The notes beneath the pieces are model-generated. The model worked only from the letters and a program-made list of their open reading frames with translations. It was not told where the DNA came from and ran no database searches. From the NCBI GenBank assembly GCA_003194525.1, contig NBIV01000344.1, positions 1-53,589 on the forward strand: a stretch of 53,589 nt of DNA, written 5' to 3'. Source of the stretch: Gracilariopsis chorda. Its lineage: Eukaryota; Rhodophyta; Florideophyceae; Gracilariales; Gracilariaceae. Every line of letters begins with the position of its first letter. Position 1 is the first letter of the stretch. A program made the position numbers and the translations under genes. Shown here in pieces: positions 40,064-51,650 of this stretch.

Positions 40064-43000
40064 ATGGATTCATTCGGTGGCATCAAGATTGAAAAGTTGG
40101 GCGAGGATAACTTCCATGTATGGAAGCAAAAGGTTGAGTTGCTGCTTGCACTCAAGGACCTCGATGACCATCTTGAATCAACCAGGCCTACGGACGATGA
40201 CGAGTTGTCAGCATGGAAGAAGAAAGACGCCAAGGCCAGGGCTGTTATTGGTCTCAGCATCAGTGTTGAGCATTTGGACCATGTGAGGGATACCGGGAAT
40301 GCTGCGGAAATGTGAAAAGCCATTTGCGATGTGTTCCAGCGTAAAACTCTGCTCAACCGAATCAATGCAAGACGTGCCTTCTACACAGCCAAGATGCGAG
40401 ATGATGAGAAAATGTAACACTTCATCAATCGTGTTCATCATCTTGCATCGGATCTGAAGAGCATGGACGTAGTGGTTGAGGAAGAAGACATCGCTATGGC
40501 AATCCTATGTGGGCTACCAGACCGCTTCGAACACCTCATTGTCGCTATTGACACCACGATTGGTGATCGTAAAATCGATTTAGAGTTTGTGAAGAGTCGT
40601 TTGCTGCAAGAGGAACAGCGAATGAACGATCGTGCCAAGGAGGAGTCCGGAAGTGACACGGCTTTGGTCGGTGCGCAGTCACGAAAGAAGTCCATGGTGT
40701 GCTACTAATGTGGTAAGAAGGGGCATATCCAGAGAAACTGTTTCAAGAGACAACGTGACGAAGCTAGCAAAGAGCAGAGTGCTGCCGCAAACCCAGCTGT
40801 GCAGACCGATCTCGGCAACGAGAAACGAGGATGTGACAGTGACTCTGACTTTGTTTGTCTCATTGCGACAGGTTCTGTGGAAGAAAGTATCAGTGACTGG
40901 ATCATTGACTCTGGTGCCACCGCCCATATGACCTATGACGAGTCCATGTTTGACAGTTATAGCAAAAGAGAGTCTGCCGGTGTGAGTATCGGCAATGACT
41001 CGAAGCTGGAGTCTCTTGGTCATGGCAGTGTCCACCTCGATCTCGCTGTTGAAGGGCGTAAGAGCAAGTGCCGGTTGGGTGAAATAGTGCACGTACCGAA
41101 TTTAAGGTATCATCTGCTGTCAGTATCTGCGATGGGTGACCTGGGTGCGCGAGTGGTGTTTGACAAAATCAAAGTATGTGTATACAAAGGCAACACCATG
41201 ATCGCCCAGGGCTGTAGCATCAAAGGACTGTACTACCTATGTACCGCGATTGAAGTACAAGAAGACATGGACAACGCACTTGTGACTGACCTGTCACTAT
41301 GGCATGCTCGAATGGCTCATGTGAATGTGGATGGTATCAAACATATGGCTCGTAACGGTGTTGTGTCAGGGCTGAATGTGTACTTGAATCAATCGATGGA
41401 TGTGTGTGACTCTTGTGTAGTGGGAAAATCTACACGTGCTGCAACTCCCAAGCAACGGGGGGAACGGGCTTTGCACCCATTGGACCTAGTGCATTCGGAC
41501 ATTTGTGGTCCAATCCAAGTAGGTTCCTTGGGAGGTTCACGCTACTTCGTCACATTCATCGATGATCATTCCCGTTTTTGCTTCTTGTACATGCTCAAGA
41601 CCAAGGATAAGGTGTTCCACGTGTTCATGAAGTTGCTCAAGATGGTTCCAAATCAGAGTGACCGACATGTGAAAACCATAACCGCACGTGAGTCTGTGCT
41701 ACATGCGTTACGCACAGACAATGCTGGTGAATATGTGTCAAAGAAGTTTTCACAAGAGCTTGAACGTCACGGTATTGAACATCAGCGAACGGTGCCTTAC
41801 AATCCTCATCAGAATGGTCTGGCCGAACAGTTTAACCGAACACTCATGGACTTGGTGAGATCGATGCTGCATCACAAGAAACTGCCAAATAGCTTCTGGG
41901 CTGAAGCATTGAACGTTGCAGTGTATGTGCGCAATCGAGTCACCTGCAAGGCCCTTCCGAGTGACGTAACACCACTCGAGATTTGGAGTGGATATGAACC
42001 TTACTTGAGCAATCTGCGTGTGTTCGGTAGCCGGTGCTGGTACAAAGTGGTGGACCACAAGCTGAAGAAGCTGGAGCAACGTGCCGTGGAGGCGATCTTT
42101 ATTGGGTACACATCTGGATTGAACGGTTATAAACTGTGGGATGCGCAAAAGAAGAAGGTGGTTGTGTAGAGGGATGTGAGGTTTGACAAATGTAGTGGTT
42201 CAGATCAAGGTACTGACCACGTTAATGATGACCACTATGCTGAGATCGACATCTCGGACAAGCCGAAATCAAACATCACCTCCACCTCTACTACACCCAC
42301 CGATGCTGCCCAAGTTGAACCCGCTGCACCAGATACTCCACAAGAAGAAGCTTCAGGCAGTGGCCACGATGAGTCCACAGCTGAGACAGAAGTTGAGCCA
42401 GACGTACCAGATCCACCACCACTTCGGAGATCCAATCGTGCGCGTAGAGCTCCTACCTCGTGGTGGCGCGGAACTGCCCTACTCACTGCCAGTGATGACG
42501 TCCCATCCTCATAGTCGGATGCGGTGTCACGTCCTGATTCAAAAGCGTGGACCAAGGCCATGAACAGTGAGTACGAGTCTCTGATGGAGCATGACACATG
42601 GTAGTTAGTGCCAAGGCCAGCTGACAGCAACGTGATATCATCCAACTGGGTATTTGTGCAAAAATATGAGGCTGGCGACAACGATGGACCGAGAGTGAGG
42701 TACAAGGCTCGTGTGGTGGCTCGAGGGTTTATGCACATCGAAGGTGAAGATTTCTCCAAGACGTATGCACCAGTGGTCAAATTCACATCCATTAGAATGA
42801 TTCTGTCCATGGTAGCAGTGCAGGACTATCATCTGCACCAGATGGATGTGAAGACTGCATTCTTGAATGGCGACCTGGAAGAGACTGTGTACATGGAGCA
42901 GCCAGACGGATTCATCAAACCTGGGAACGAGGACTTGGTATGCCTTCTCAAGAAAGCCATCTATGGGCTACGACAGGCATCAAGGCAGTGGTTTGCAAAG

Positions 43001-44089
43001 ATGTACTTGTTCCTCGTGGGTTGGATGGGTCTGAAGCCAAACGTCGCAGACGAGTGCGTCTACACCGGAGAGGTACTGGGAGCGCTTGTGATCATTGCTC
43101 TTTATGTGGACGACTTGCTCATTGCGAGTCCAAGTATGGAGACAATGAATCACGTAAAGCGTGAACTGTCAAAACGTTTTCAGATGAAGGATCTCTGTGA
43201 AGCGCGCATGGTACTTGGGTTCGAGATCCATCGTGATCGATCCAAAAGACTGCTGTACCTGACACAGTCTGCATACACGCGTAAGGTCTTAGAACGTTTT
43301 AGCATGTTGCAGTGCAAACCAATGGACACTCCCATGGACTACGGTGTTGACCTCACTAAGGTAGAAGAGCCTCTGACGAACATCCCGTATCGCCAGGTGA
43401 TCGGTTACCTGATGTATCTCTCTGTTGGCACTCGACCGGACATCTCGTTTGCAGTGTCCAAGCTACCCAAGTATGTCGAGAAACCTGGAGAGACTCATTG
43501 GAAAGCGGTCAAGCGTGTTCTGCGTTACCTCAATGGCACTCGCTCCCTCGGACTTACTTATTGCACCACGACTGATACTCAGCTGTATGGATACGTAGAT
43601 TCTGACTGAGCAGGTGATACATCCAAGCGCAAGTCCACCAGTGGGTATGTGTTCATGATGTGCGGTGCTCCTGTGTCTTGGAGCTCGCGCCAACAGGAAG
43701 TAGTTGCATTGTCCAGCGCTGAGGCTGAGTATGTGAGTCTGTGCAGTGGGACGAAGGAGGCGATCTGGCTGAGACGACTGCGGAGTGGCATTGGCAACGC
43801 AAGTGGACTACACGTGGATGAGTCAGTGACGCTAATGGTTGAGCCCACAACTGTGTACGTGGACCACCAAGGTTGCATCGACCTTGCTCGAAATGGAGTT
43901 GTGAACAAGCGTACTAAGCACATTGATATTCGCTTTCACTTCACCAGAGAGGCTCTACGCGACAATGCCGTCCAGTTGCAGTACTGTTCCACGGAAGACA
44001 TGGTTGCCGATATGCTGACGAAAGCGCTCGGTCGAGTTAAGCTGGAAAGGTTCAGCGGTGACTGTGGCTTGCTCCCCTTAGACCTTTGA
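40064..44089 (+). pseudogene. Copia-A gag-pol, seven nonsense codons
   Basis: One frame of about 1,340 codons runs from ATG 40064 to TGA 44087 without a frameshift. In order: gag (MDSFGGIKIEKLGEDNFHVW), CCHC knuckle, protease (IIDSGATAHMTYD), integrase with HHCC finger (LWHARMAHVNVDG ... CDSCVVGKS) and catalytic Asp, Asp, Glu (VHSDICGPI, LRTDNAGEY, GLAEQFNRT), RT (VKTAFLNGDLEETVYM, LYVDDLLIAS) and RNase H (ALSSAEAEYVSL, TKHIDIRFHF). Stops occur at 40313, 40415, 40706, 42167, 42512, 42602 and 43607. Copy C shows Trp, Leu and Tyr at the first three. The third lies inside the zinc knuckle. Confidence 0.95.
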
Positions 44090-44097
44090 AATCAGTG

Positions 44098-44109
44098 ACA
44101 GAGGGGGGG
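44098..44109 (+). other. Copia-A polypurine tract
   Basis: GAGAGGGGGGG-type purine run (ACAGAGGGGGGG) lies directly before the 3' LTR start at 44110, where plus-strand synthesis is primed. The same tract flanks the LTR of copy C at 48437. Confidence 0.85.
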
Positions 44110-44904
44110 TGTTGGCAGTAGTACCTGTGCTGTCACCGAAAACCAAATGTTCCGGGGAGCATGGGCTATTTTGGAGGGTACCTGTGCAAAAGCGCATATG
44201 CGCGTGTGCGCGAACCCAACGTGAAACTGGCTTCTGATTGGCTACTGCAAATGTACATATGCAACGTGGTGCGTACAAGTGGTATGGCATAACTGGATCG
44301 GTTCGACACACCCACGTGTCCAGCTAATACAGTGGTCACAGTGTACGTTGTGTGCAAGGGATACTGGTGAAGTGGTTGACAGCTGGTACAAGTGGTACAG
44401 CAGAGGTTGGTACAATGGTAAGGTGCGCATGCACTGTCAACAGGTTTACACATGCACGGGTATATTGATGACGTGGGTGTTGTGTGCATTGCCACTTGAT
44501 GCATTGCCACTTGATGACATGGCACTAACACCACAGGTTTCGTGCCGACTTACCGTGACGTGTTGACTTACCGTGGTTTGTTGGCATGTGCTGGCGTGTG
44601 TTGCAGTCGTGAATTTGTGCCTTGTCATGGTCATGTGTATGCATGTAACTATTACGGAACGTTGGGTGCGTTGGTGTCCGTTGATGTAATGAGGGTGTGC
44701 TGAGCTGGCTATGTCATGTTAGATGACGATTGGTAGTATTGAGTGTCCCTGCTTAGTGGTTTAGGTTTTACTTGTAGTTGGTGTTCCCGCGCAATTCGAG
44801 TTTATAGTGGTATATAATATGTGCCTGAAGGACCTCCAAGTAAATTCAAGCTAGAGCTGGCGAACTTCCCTTCCATCCCCTCAACGTCCTTACAACTTTC
44901 AACA
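44110..44904 (+). repeat. Copia-A 3' LTR, 795 bp
   Basis: It matches the 5' LTR closely but carries a short internal duplication (CATTGCCACTTGATG twice, near 44488-44517), which explains most of the extra length. Confidence 0.93.
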
Positions 44905-45107
44905 ACATAAGGATCCAATGCTACTAGCCTCTATCGACAGCAACTGCTCACTAGAGTCAACTTCTGCGGCACTTAGGACTAAGGAAATCTCGGAATCGAC
45001 GTGGGACTATGTGGCAACTACCCTGATTGATGAGTACAATGCTCGTCGACTTGGTTCTGTCAGTGCCACTGGTGGTCGTAACCGTAAAAAGAACCGAGGT
45101 AAAGGTA
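44905..45107 (+). pseudogene. Copia-B gag fragment, left of pogo
   Basis: ACATAAGGATCC opens the segment and corresponds to the SHKAP region of gag. LESTSAALRTKEISESTWDY and NARRLGSVSATGGRNRKKN match copia-B2 gag at about 31830-31990. It is cut on the left by copia-A and on the right by the transposon at a TA; it resumes at 47304. Confidence 0.88.
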
Positions 45108-45132
45108 ACCCTCCCAGCGGGGATATTTGGCA
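45108..45132 (+). repeat. Pogo terminal inverted repeat, left
   Basis: It begins ACCCTC, then CGGGG and ATTTGGCA, pairing with 47279-47303 with five mismatches in 25. Confidence 0.85.
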
Positions 45133-45276
45133 CAAATTTTCGCAGGCAGAAATCGTCCTCCACGGCTTCAAACGGACGCTTTTTACAGGAGATTTCTGAA
45201 GCCACGTTGTCCCAAGGCCTAACCTGGGGAAATTTGGAGAAGTCCCGATCACCCACTTCAACTCATCGCAAGCCGA

Positions 45277-47131
45277 TTACCTTGTGCTGAGCCCCAACAG
45301 GGCTGTGGCGGCTTCGGCCGCCGCTACATTATGCTCCTCTAAAGACCCGTCTTCATTTCGCTCTTGCCGCCAGAGCGTCAGAAGTGGAATATCATCGGTG
45401 GCGTCCCATAAACCAGCTCCATCAACATTATCCCCGCCTGCTAACTGCATGTTTTCCTTGCCTGGCCCAACATACTTTACCGTTCTTGATCTCCGCTGCG
45501 CCCTCCCGCCATTCGTCACATTCTTCAACACACCCACATCAGACAAAACCGCGGCTGGCGCACCCGACATGCTTTTCATATTTGAACGCATATGACAAAC
45601 AGGTGCCTGTAATGGTGCAGCTTGCCACAAGACACGATGGGCGGAACGGTTATTCTGTAACGTCTGCTCTACTAACGCGACACCTATCGTGGCATTGTCC
45701 TCACGCTCCACAATTTCTCGAATCCGCGAATAGATAACAACATCGGCTGTCCGTAATGTCATGTGCAGTTCTTTGTGCTGCTCAGTATTCTCGTTTGGAA
45801 CTCGCTTCTCCATCGATAGCCGCTCGCGAAGCATCTCGTAGAATTGAAAATTCATCGGCCACATGCCGGTGGATATGAAGCTCTGTTGAACGACGTCTGC
45901 TGTAAGAACTTGAAATCCTGCAACACCCAGCTTAAGTTTGAATGCAATGTTCGCATTGCTATACATTCCAGTTTTTATCAGAACATCTCTGACCTGCCTT
46001 GTCCTTTCCTTGAACTTCTTATTAATGGTTGCGTCACAAGGTTGCAGAAAATGGGATGTATTTGCCGGAAGTTGGATAACAATTATGTTATATTTATGGC
46101 AGTACAGGATCCACTCGGCACCTTTACGGGAGCTATGGCCATCAAGGAGCAGCAGGACGGGCTTGTCAGGTGTCATAAACTTACGGCAGAACTCGTTGAA
46201 ATGCGTAATGAGTTTGGGCATGATCTCCATTGTCATTGACCCCTTCGTCGTTAGCGCGATATGGGTTCCATCCGGAATCCAGGTGTTCTCCGTCAACCAC
46301 CGTAGACTGGATGGTAGGTGGACTTTCGCGCTGCTCGGGATCGGGGTTTTCCACCGCGGCATCACCTTTTTTCCGGACGCAACAAAGAAGGGTGGAGCAA
46401 CTAGACCGGATGCTGAGGCGATTACCACAGCAGTAAGGTGGGCTCCATTGTCCTTTATATTGTGCCGCCTACCACCCAAATTAGAAGCGGATGCGGAGAA
46501 AGTTCGTCCTCGCTTTCCGTAATCTGCGCTTACTGCGGTCTCGTCCAAGTTCCAGATGCGGCTTGGGTCTTGGAACAGGTCGGAATGTTTTTTGTTTCAA
46601 AGCTTTCAGGTGGTGAACGAGGGTGTGGACATGTTCTAAGTCCTCCCCAAGAAAGTACCGATGGCAGTGATTCTCTGTCTTTCGGTACGTGATGTCGCGG
46701 TGGCGTGCACGAAAGCTACGGATTGTGTCATCGCATGGGAGAGCGTTTTTGTAGCTGTGTCTGCCGTCCGCTGCTATAGTTGACATAGCTTCTTTGAGGT
46801 GATTGATATCGAATGCAAAGCCTCTTTCGGCGGCATGCTTTACTCTTTTCACAATCATTTCTTCTTCTTGTGTGCTCAAGACAGATGGTCGTCCTGCATG
46901 GTAGTCTACAGGACTCAAAAGTTTGTGCAACAGTGATTGCTTCTTTTCCTTCCAAGCTCGTCTTATGCGGTAAAGCGTTGTGAGGGATACAGAACAGCGT
47001 GCGGCAATGCTGGAAAGCTTCTCATTCGTCTGCAGCAATTGAAAAGCTTGGTTACGAGCCTTTCCCTCTTGGGCTCGTTGCAATTTGCTGCGTTTGAGAC
47101 GAGCCGTCTGGCGTCTCATGGACTCGGGCAT
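45277..47131 (-). pseudogene. Pogo-like transposase, one frameshift
   Basis: ATG 47131 opens the N-terminal frame: a psq-type helix-turn-helix (LSSIAARCSVSLTTLYRIRR) and a CENP-B-like DNA-binding part (GRPSVLSTQEEEMIVKRVK ... SFRARHRDITYRKTE). Near 46590, in the run CAAAAAACA, the reading must change frame to reach KKHSDLFQDPSRIWNLDETA and the rest of the catalytic domain (to 45277). Catalytic aspartates are in NLDETAVS, LLLLDGHSSRKG and LQPCDATINKKF, the last two 35 residues apart. Total length would be about 620 residues. The single homopolymer indel suggests recent loss, or a sequencing error. Confidence 0.9.
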
Positions 47132-47278
47132 TGTGCTTCATCCGCTTCTAGACTGTGGAACAGTCAGAACCGAGTCAGAAGGAGTGGACAATGACGTAGC
47201 AGTCCAGTAGTGACCTGAATAAAGCCGAAACTGACAGGGACAATGTGTGGCTCTTATGTCTTGCCAAATTGTTCCATT

Positions 47279-47303
47279 TGCCAAATTACCCCGTTATGAG
47301 GGT
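47279..47303 (-). repeat. Pogo terminal inverted repeat, right
   Basis: TGCCAAATTACCCCGTTATG then AGGGT, the inverted partner of the left end, followed by the target TA. Confidence 0.85.
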
Positions 47304-47657
47304 TAACGGCCATTCTAGAGGACGGAACAAATTGTCAAATGGGGTCGAAAATGATGGTAATACATAAGATTCCAACTCAAACATTGAGTCCAAAGGGCGT
47401 GCTTATGCTGTTGCCACCAAAAACGGTTACCATTGCACTTTCTGCGAACACGATGGCCACACGCAGCACCGATCCCACATGAATCCTGACGATCCAGACA
47501 ACCGTTTACCCAAAGTCATCTTGGACCACCTCAAAGCTGGTTCAGGTGACAAGTCTAAACACTCTGGCAAGTCATCACCAAGGGGATCCAAGACTGAGAT
47601 CGCCGGAATGGGTGTCAAGAAGTCTACAGTGCTCCGATCTGTGTGCAAAAGCATGGA
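47304..47657 (+). pseudogene. Copia-B gag fragment, right of pogo
   Basis: Continuation of the gag at 44905: SNIESKGRAYAVATKNGYHC, a knuckle reading CTFCEHDGHTQHRS (last Cys replaced by Ser), NRLPKVILDHLKAGSGDKS and KKSTVLRSVC. It is cut at 47658 by the copia-A copy C. Confidence 0.88.
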
Positions 47658-48436
47658 TGTTGAAAGTTGTAAGGAAGTTGAGGGGATGGAAGGGAAGTTC
47701 GCCAGCTCTAGCTTGGGTTTACTTGGAGGTCCTTCAGGCACATCTTTTATACCACTCTAAACTCGAATTGTGCGGGAACACCAACTACAAGTAAAACCTA
47801 AACCACTAAGCAGGGACACTCAATACTACCAATCATCATCTAACATGACATAGCCAGCTCAGCACAACCTCATTACATCAACGCACAACAACGCACCAAC
47901 GTTCCGTAATAGTTACGTGCATACACATGACCGTGACAAGGCACAAATTCACGACTCCAACACACGCCAGCACATGCCAACACATCACGGTAAGTCAACA
48001 CGTCACGGTAAGTCGGCACGTAACCTGTGGTGTTAGTGCCATGTCATCATGTGGCAATGCACACAACACCCACGTCATCAATATACCCGTGCATGTGTAA
48101 ACCTGTTGACAGTGCATGCGCACCTTACCATTGTACCAACCTCTGCTGTACCACTTGTACCAGCTGTCAACCACTTCACCAGTATCCCCTGCACACAACG
48201 TACACTGTGACCACTGTAGTAGCTGGACACGTGGGTGTGTCCAACCGATCCAGTTATGCCATACCACTTGTACGCACCACGTTGCATATGTACATTTGCA
48301 GTAGCCAATCAGAAGCCAGTTTCACGTTGGGTTCGCGCACACGCGCATATGCGCTTTTGCAGAGGTACCCTCTAAAACAGCCCTCGCTCCCCGGAACATT
48401 TGGTTTTCAGTGACAGCACAGGTACTACTGCCAACA
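47658..48436 (-). repeat. Copia-A copy C 3' LTR, 779 bp
   Basis: Read on the minus strand it is TGTTGGCAGTAGTACC ... CTTTCAACA. The TATA box reads TATAAAA. CCCCCC at 48437 onward is the complement of the polypurine tract. Confidence 0.93.
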
Positions 48437-48456
48437 CCCCCCCTCTGTCACTGATT

Positions 48457-49854
48457 TCAAAGGTCTAAGGGGAGCAAGCCACAGTCACCGCTGAACCTTT
48501 CCAGCTTAACTCGACCGAGCGCTTTCGTCAGCATATCGGCAACCATGTCTTCCGTGGAACAGTACTGCAACTGGACGGCATTGTCGCGTAGAGCCTCTCT
48601 GGTGAAGTGAAAGCGAATATCAATGTGCTTAGTACGCTTGTTCACAACTCCATTTCGAGCAAGGTCGATGCAACCTTGGTTGTCCACGTACACAGTTGTG
48701 GGCTCAACCATTAGCGTCACTGACTCATCCACGTGTAGTCCACTTGCGTTGCCAATGCCACTCCACAGTCGTCTCAGCCAGATCGCTTCCTTCGTCCCAC
48801 TGCACAGACTCACATACTCAGCCTCAGCGCTAGACAATGCAACTACTTCCTGTTGGCGCGAGCTCCAAGACACAGGAGCACCGCACATCATGAACACATA
48901 CCCACTGGTGGACTTGCGGTTGGACGTATCACCTTCCCAGTCAGATTCTACGTATTAATACAGCTGAGTATCAGTCGTGGTGCCATAAGTAAGTCCGAGG
49001 GAGAGAGTGCCATTGAGGTAACGCAGAACACGCTTGACCGCTTTCCAATGAGTTTCTCCAGGTTTCTCGACATACTTGGCTAGCTTGGACACTGCAAAAG
49101 AGATGTCCGGTCGAGCGCCAACAGAGAGATATATCAGACAACCGATCACCTGACGATACGGGATGTTCGTCAGAGGCTCTTCTACCTTAGTGAGGTCAGC
49201 ACCGGAGTCCATGGGACTGTCCATTGGTTTGCACTGCTCGGCCAGACCATTCTGATGTGGATTGTAAGGCACCGTTCGCTGATGTTCAATACCGTGACGT
49301 TCAAGCTCTTGTGAAAACTTCTTTGACACATATTCACCAGCATTGTCTGTGCGTAACGCATGTAGCACAGACTCACGTGCGGTGATGGTTTTCACATGTC
49401 GGTCACTCTGATTTTGAACCATCTTGAGCCACTTCACGAACACGTGGAACACCTCATCCTTGGTCTTGAGCATGTACAAGAAGCAAAAACGGGAGTGATC
49501 ATCGATGAATGTGACAAAGTAGCGTGAACCTCCCAACGAACCTACTTGGATTGGACCACAAATTTCCGAATGCACTAGGTCCAATGGGTGCGAAGCCCAT
49601 TCCCCCCCTTGCTTGGGAGTTGGAGCACGTGTAGATTTTCCCACTACACAAGAGTCACACACATCCATCGATTGATTCAAGTCCACATTCAGCCCTGACA
49701 CAACACCGTTACGAGCCATATGTTTGATACCATCCTCATTCACATGAGCCATTCGAGCATGCCATAGTGACAGGTCAGTCACAAGTGCGTTGTCCATGTC
49801 TTCTGGTACTTCAATCGCGGTACATAGGTAGTACAGTCCTTTGATTCGACAGCC
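48457..49854 (-). pseudogene. Copy C pol with 494-codon deletion
   Basis: After a TAG at 49855 the frame continues through integrase: LWHARMAHVNEDGIKHM, CDSCVVGKSTRA, VHSEICGPI (first catalytic Asp now Glu), LRTDNAGEYVSKKF and HQNGLAEQ. It then passes straight into CKPMDSPMDSGADLTKVEE from the end of RT, losing the whole RT palm with YVDD. RNase H follows, with a TAA at about 48957 and ALSSAEAEYVSL intact. Against copy A the loss is 1,482 bp (41828 to 43310 there), joined at a shared CAG. Confidence 0.92.
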
Positions 49855-51004
49855 CTAGGCGATCATGGTGTTGCCTTTGTATACACATACTTTGGTTTTG
49901 TCAAACACCACTCGCGCACCCAGGTCATACATCGCAGATACTGACAGCAGATGATACCTTAAATTCGGTACGTGCACTACTTCACCCAACCGGCACTTGC
50001 TCTTACGCCCTTCAACAGCGAGATCGAGGTGGACACTGCCATGACCAAGAGACTCCAGCTTCGAGTCATTGCCGACACTCACACCGGCAGACTCTCTTTT
50101 GCTATAACTGTCAAACATGGACTCGTCATACGTCATATGGGTGGTGGCACCAGAGTCAATGATCCAGTCACTGATACTTTCTTCCACAGAACCTGTCGCG
50201 ATGAGACAAACAAAGTCAGAGTCACTGTCACATCCTCGTTTCTCGTTGCCGAAATCGGTATGCACAGCTGGGTTTGCGGCAGCACTCTGCTCTTTGCTAG
50301 CTTCGTCACGTTGTCTCTTGAAACAGTTTCTCTGGATATGCCCCTTATTACCACAGTAGTAGCACACCATGGACTCCTTTCGTGACTGCGCACCGACCAA
50401 AGCCGTGTCACGTCCGGACTCCTCCTTGGCACGATCGTTCATTCGCTGTTCCTCTTGCAGCAAACGACTCTTCACAAACTCTAAATCGAGTTTACGATCA
50501 CCAATCGTGGTGTCAATAGCGACAATGAGGTGTTCGAAGCGGTCTGGTAGCCCACATAGGATTGCCATAGCGATGTCTTCTTCCTCAACCACTACGTCCA
50601 TGCTCTTCAGATCCGATGCAAGATGACGAACACGATTGATGAAGTGTAACATTTTCTCATCATCATCTCGCATCTTGGCTGTGTAGAAGGCACGTCTTGC
50701 ATTGATTCGGTTGAGCAGCGTTTTGCGCTGGAACACATCGCAAATGGCTTTCCACATTTCCGCAGCATTCTCGGTATCCCTCACATGGTCCAAATGCTCA
50801 TCACTGATGCTGAGACCAATAAAAGCCCTGGCCTTGGCGTCTTTCTTCTTCCATGCTGACAACTCGTCATCGTCCGTAGGCCTGGATGATTAAAGATGGT
50901 CATCGAGGTCCTTGAGTGCAAGCAGCAACTCAACCTTTTTGCTTCCATATATGGAAGTTATCCTCGCCAACTTTTCAATCTTGATGCCACCCGAATGAAT
51001 CCAT
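49855..51004 (-). pseudogene. Copy C gag and protease
   Basis: The start (ATG 51004) is damaged: three 1-bp indels and a stop lie within the first ~50 codons. From 50862 the frame is clean for 335 codons: GLSISDEHLDHVRDTENAAE, NRINARRAFYTAKMRDDDEK, an intact CCHC knuckle (CYYCGNKGHIQRNC) and the protease site IIDSGATTHMTYD. It preserves the residues that are stops in copy A, so it is the better reference for gag. Confidence 0.92.
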
Positions 51005-51171
51005 GCTTGGTAGATGTCAACAAGCAGCACAGGTGCGATGAAAGACCTACGGCACTTAAGTAGTACAAAAATGGCAACAACGACAACAATACAACAAAAA
51101 CAACGACAACAACAACACAAAACTTCAAATTCGGGCGCACTGACGGGAGAAACTACCTCCGCTACCCTAGG

Positions 51172-51650
51172 GTGTCGGACCCCTGGCCCCCGGAGATGCT
51201 CCGGGTACAAGACTTCTTCTTCTGTCTTCCCTCTCCTACGTCTGAGGAGAAGATGCGTCGCTCTCTACGAGGCTTCCAGAGGATGGTTAATGACCCAAGA
51301 TATGCCTCACCAAGTATAACCCTTTCTGGACTCTTGGAAGAACTTGCGCGACCTCGAAACTGAAGCTACTATGGCAACCAAAGTACGCTGCTAACGCGCA
51401 ACCACTTAAAGTCACACGCGGCCTGATCCTAAGAAGGAGGTCAGCCTACGCCACGTCGCCTCCCCGCACAAACGCCCAAGGGTCAGATGCACGGATCAAA
51501 AGCTCGTTATGGAATATCTTCGCAACAGCCCAAGAATCCCGACACGCAGTCAGGATCAAAACAAATAATTCAATCTCCCGCACGAGCGCAGTACGCCATG
51601 GCACCCCGTCCACAGATGCACCCGCTGAACTTACCAGGTCTTAACGACCG
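51172..51650 (+). pseudogene. Antisense ORF in copy C leader
   Basis: Counterpart of the copy A antisense frame (SDPWPPEMLRVQDFFFCLP, RRSLRGFQRMVNDPRYA), with a frame break near 51305 after which the original frame resumes (ATSKLKLLWQPKYAANAQPL). The second frame (51487-51801, MHGSKARYGISSQQPKN) is open. The rest of the leader (51802-52206) shows no gene. Confidence 0.3.

Larger units (their letters stand above)
38065..44904 (+). mobile_element. Copia-A element, 6.8 kb
   Basis: It has LTRs of 779 and 795 bp with TGTTG/CAACA ends, a half-tRNA-iMet primer site, a 1.2-kb leader, one gag-PR-IN-RT-RH frame and a G-rich polypurine tract. It is structurally complete. No 5-bp target duplication is found (left flank ATAAGCG, right flank ACATAAG). 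The left flank is copia-B RNase H and the right flank copia-B gag, so flanks have been rearranged after insertion or the element sits at a recombination joint. A second copy (C) lies inverted at 47658. Confidence 0.95.
45108..47303 (-). mobile_element. Pogo/Tigger-like DNA transposon, 2.2 kb
   Basis: It inserted in a copia-B gag at TA (45106-45107 and 47304-47305); joining the flanks restores the gag reading (from GGTAA to ACGGCCATTCTAG). The ends ACCCTCCCAGCGGGG and, inverted, ACCCTCATAACGGGG match in 20 of 25 positions. It encodes one transposase on the minus strand. TA target, short inverted ends and a DD35D enzyme place it in the Tc1/mariner superfamily, pogo branch. The structure is nearly complete. 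Confidence 0.93.

Noticed and set aside
40064..44089. In-frame stops as a sign of a changed genetic code
   Set aside because: All three stop codons occur, and they stand for different residues (Trp, Leu, Tyr, probably Glu), so no reassignment fits. Open frames elsewhere end normally.
48027..48413. A 128-codon antisense ORF present in all four full LTR-A copies (38088, 44166, 48027, 52591)
   Set aside because: The LTRs are too similar for an open frame to be informative, the Cys/His/Thr-rich composition is not protein-like, and the diverged solo LTR at 8043 does not keep it.
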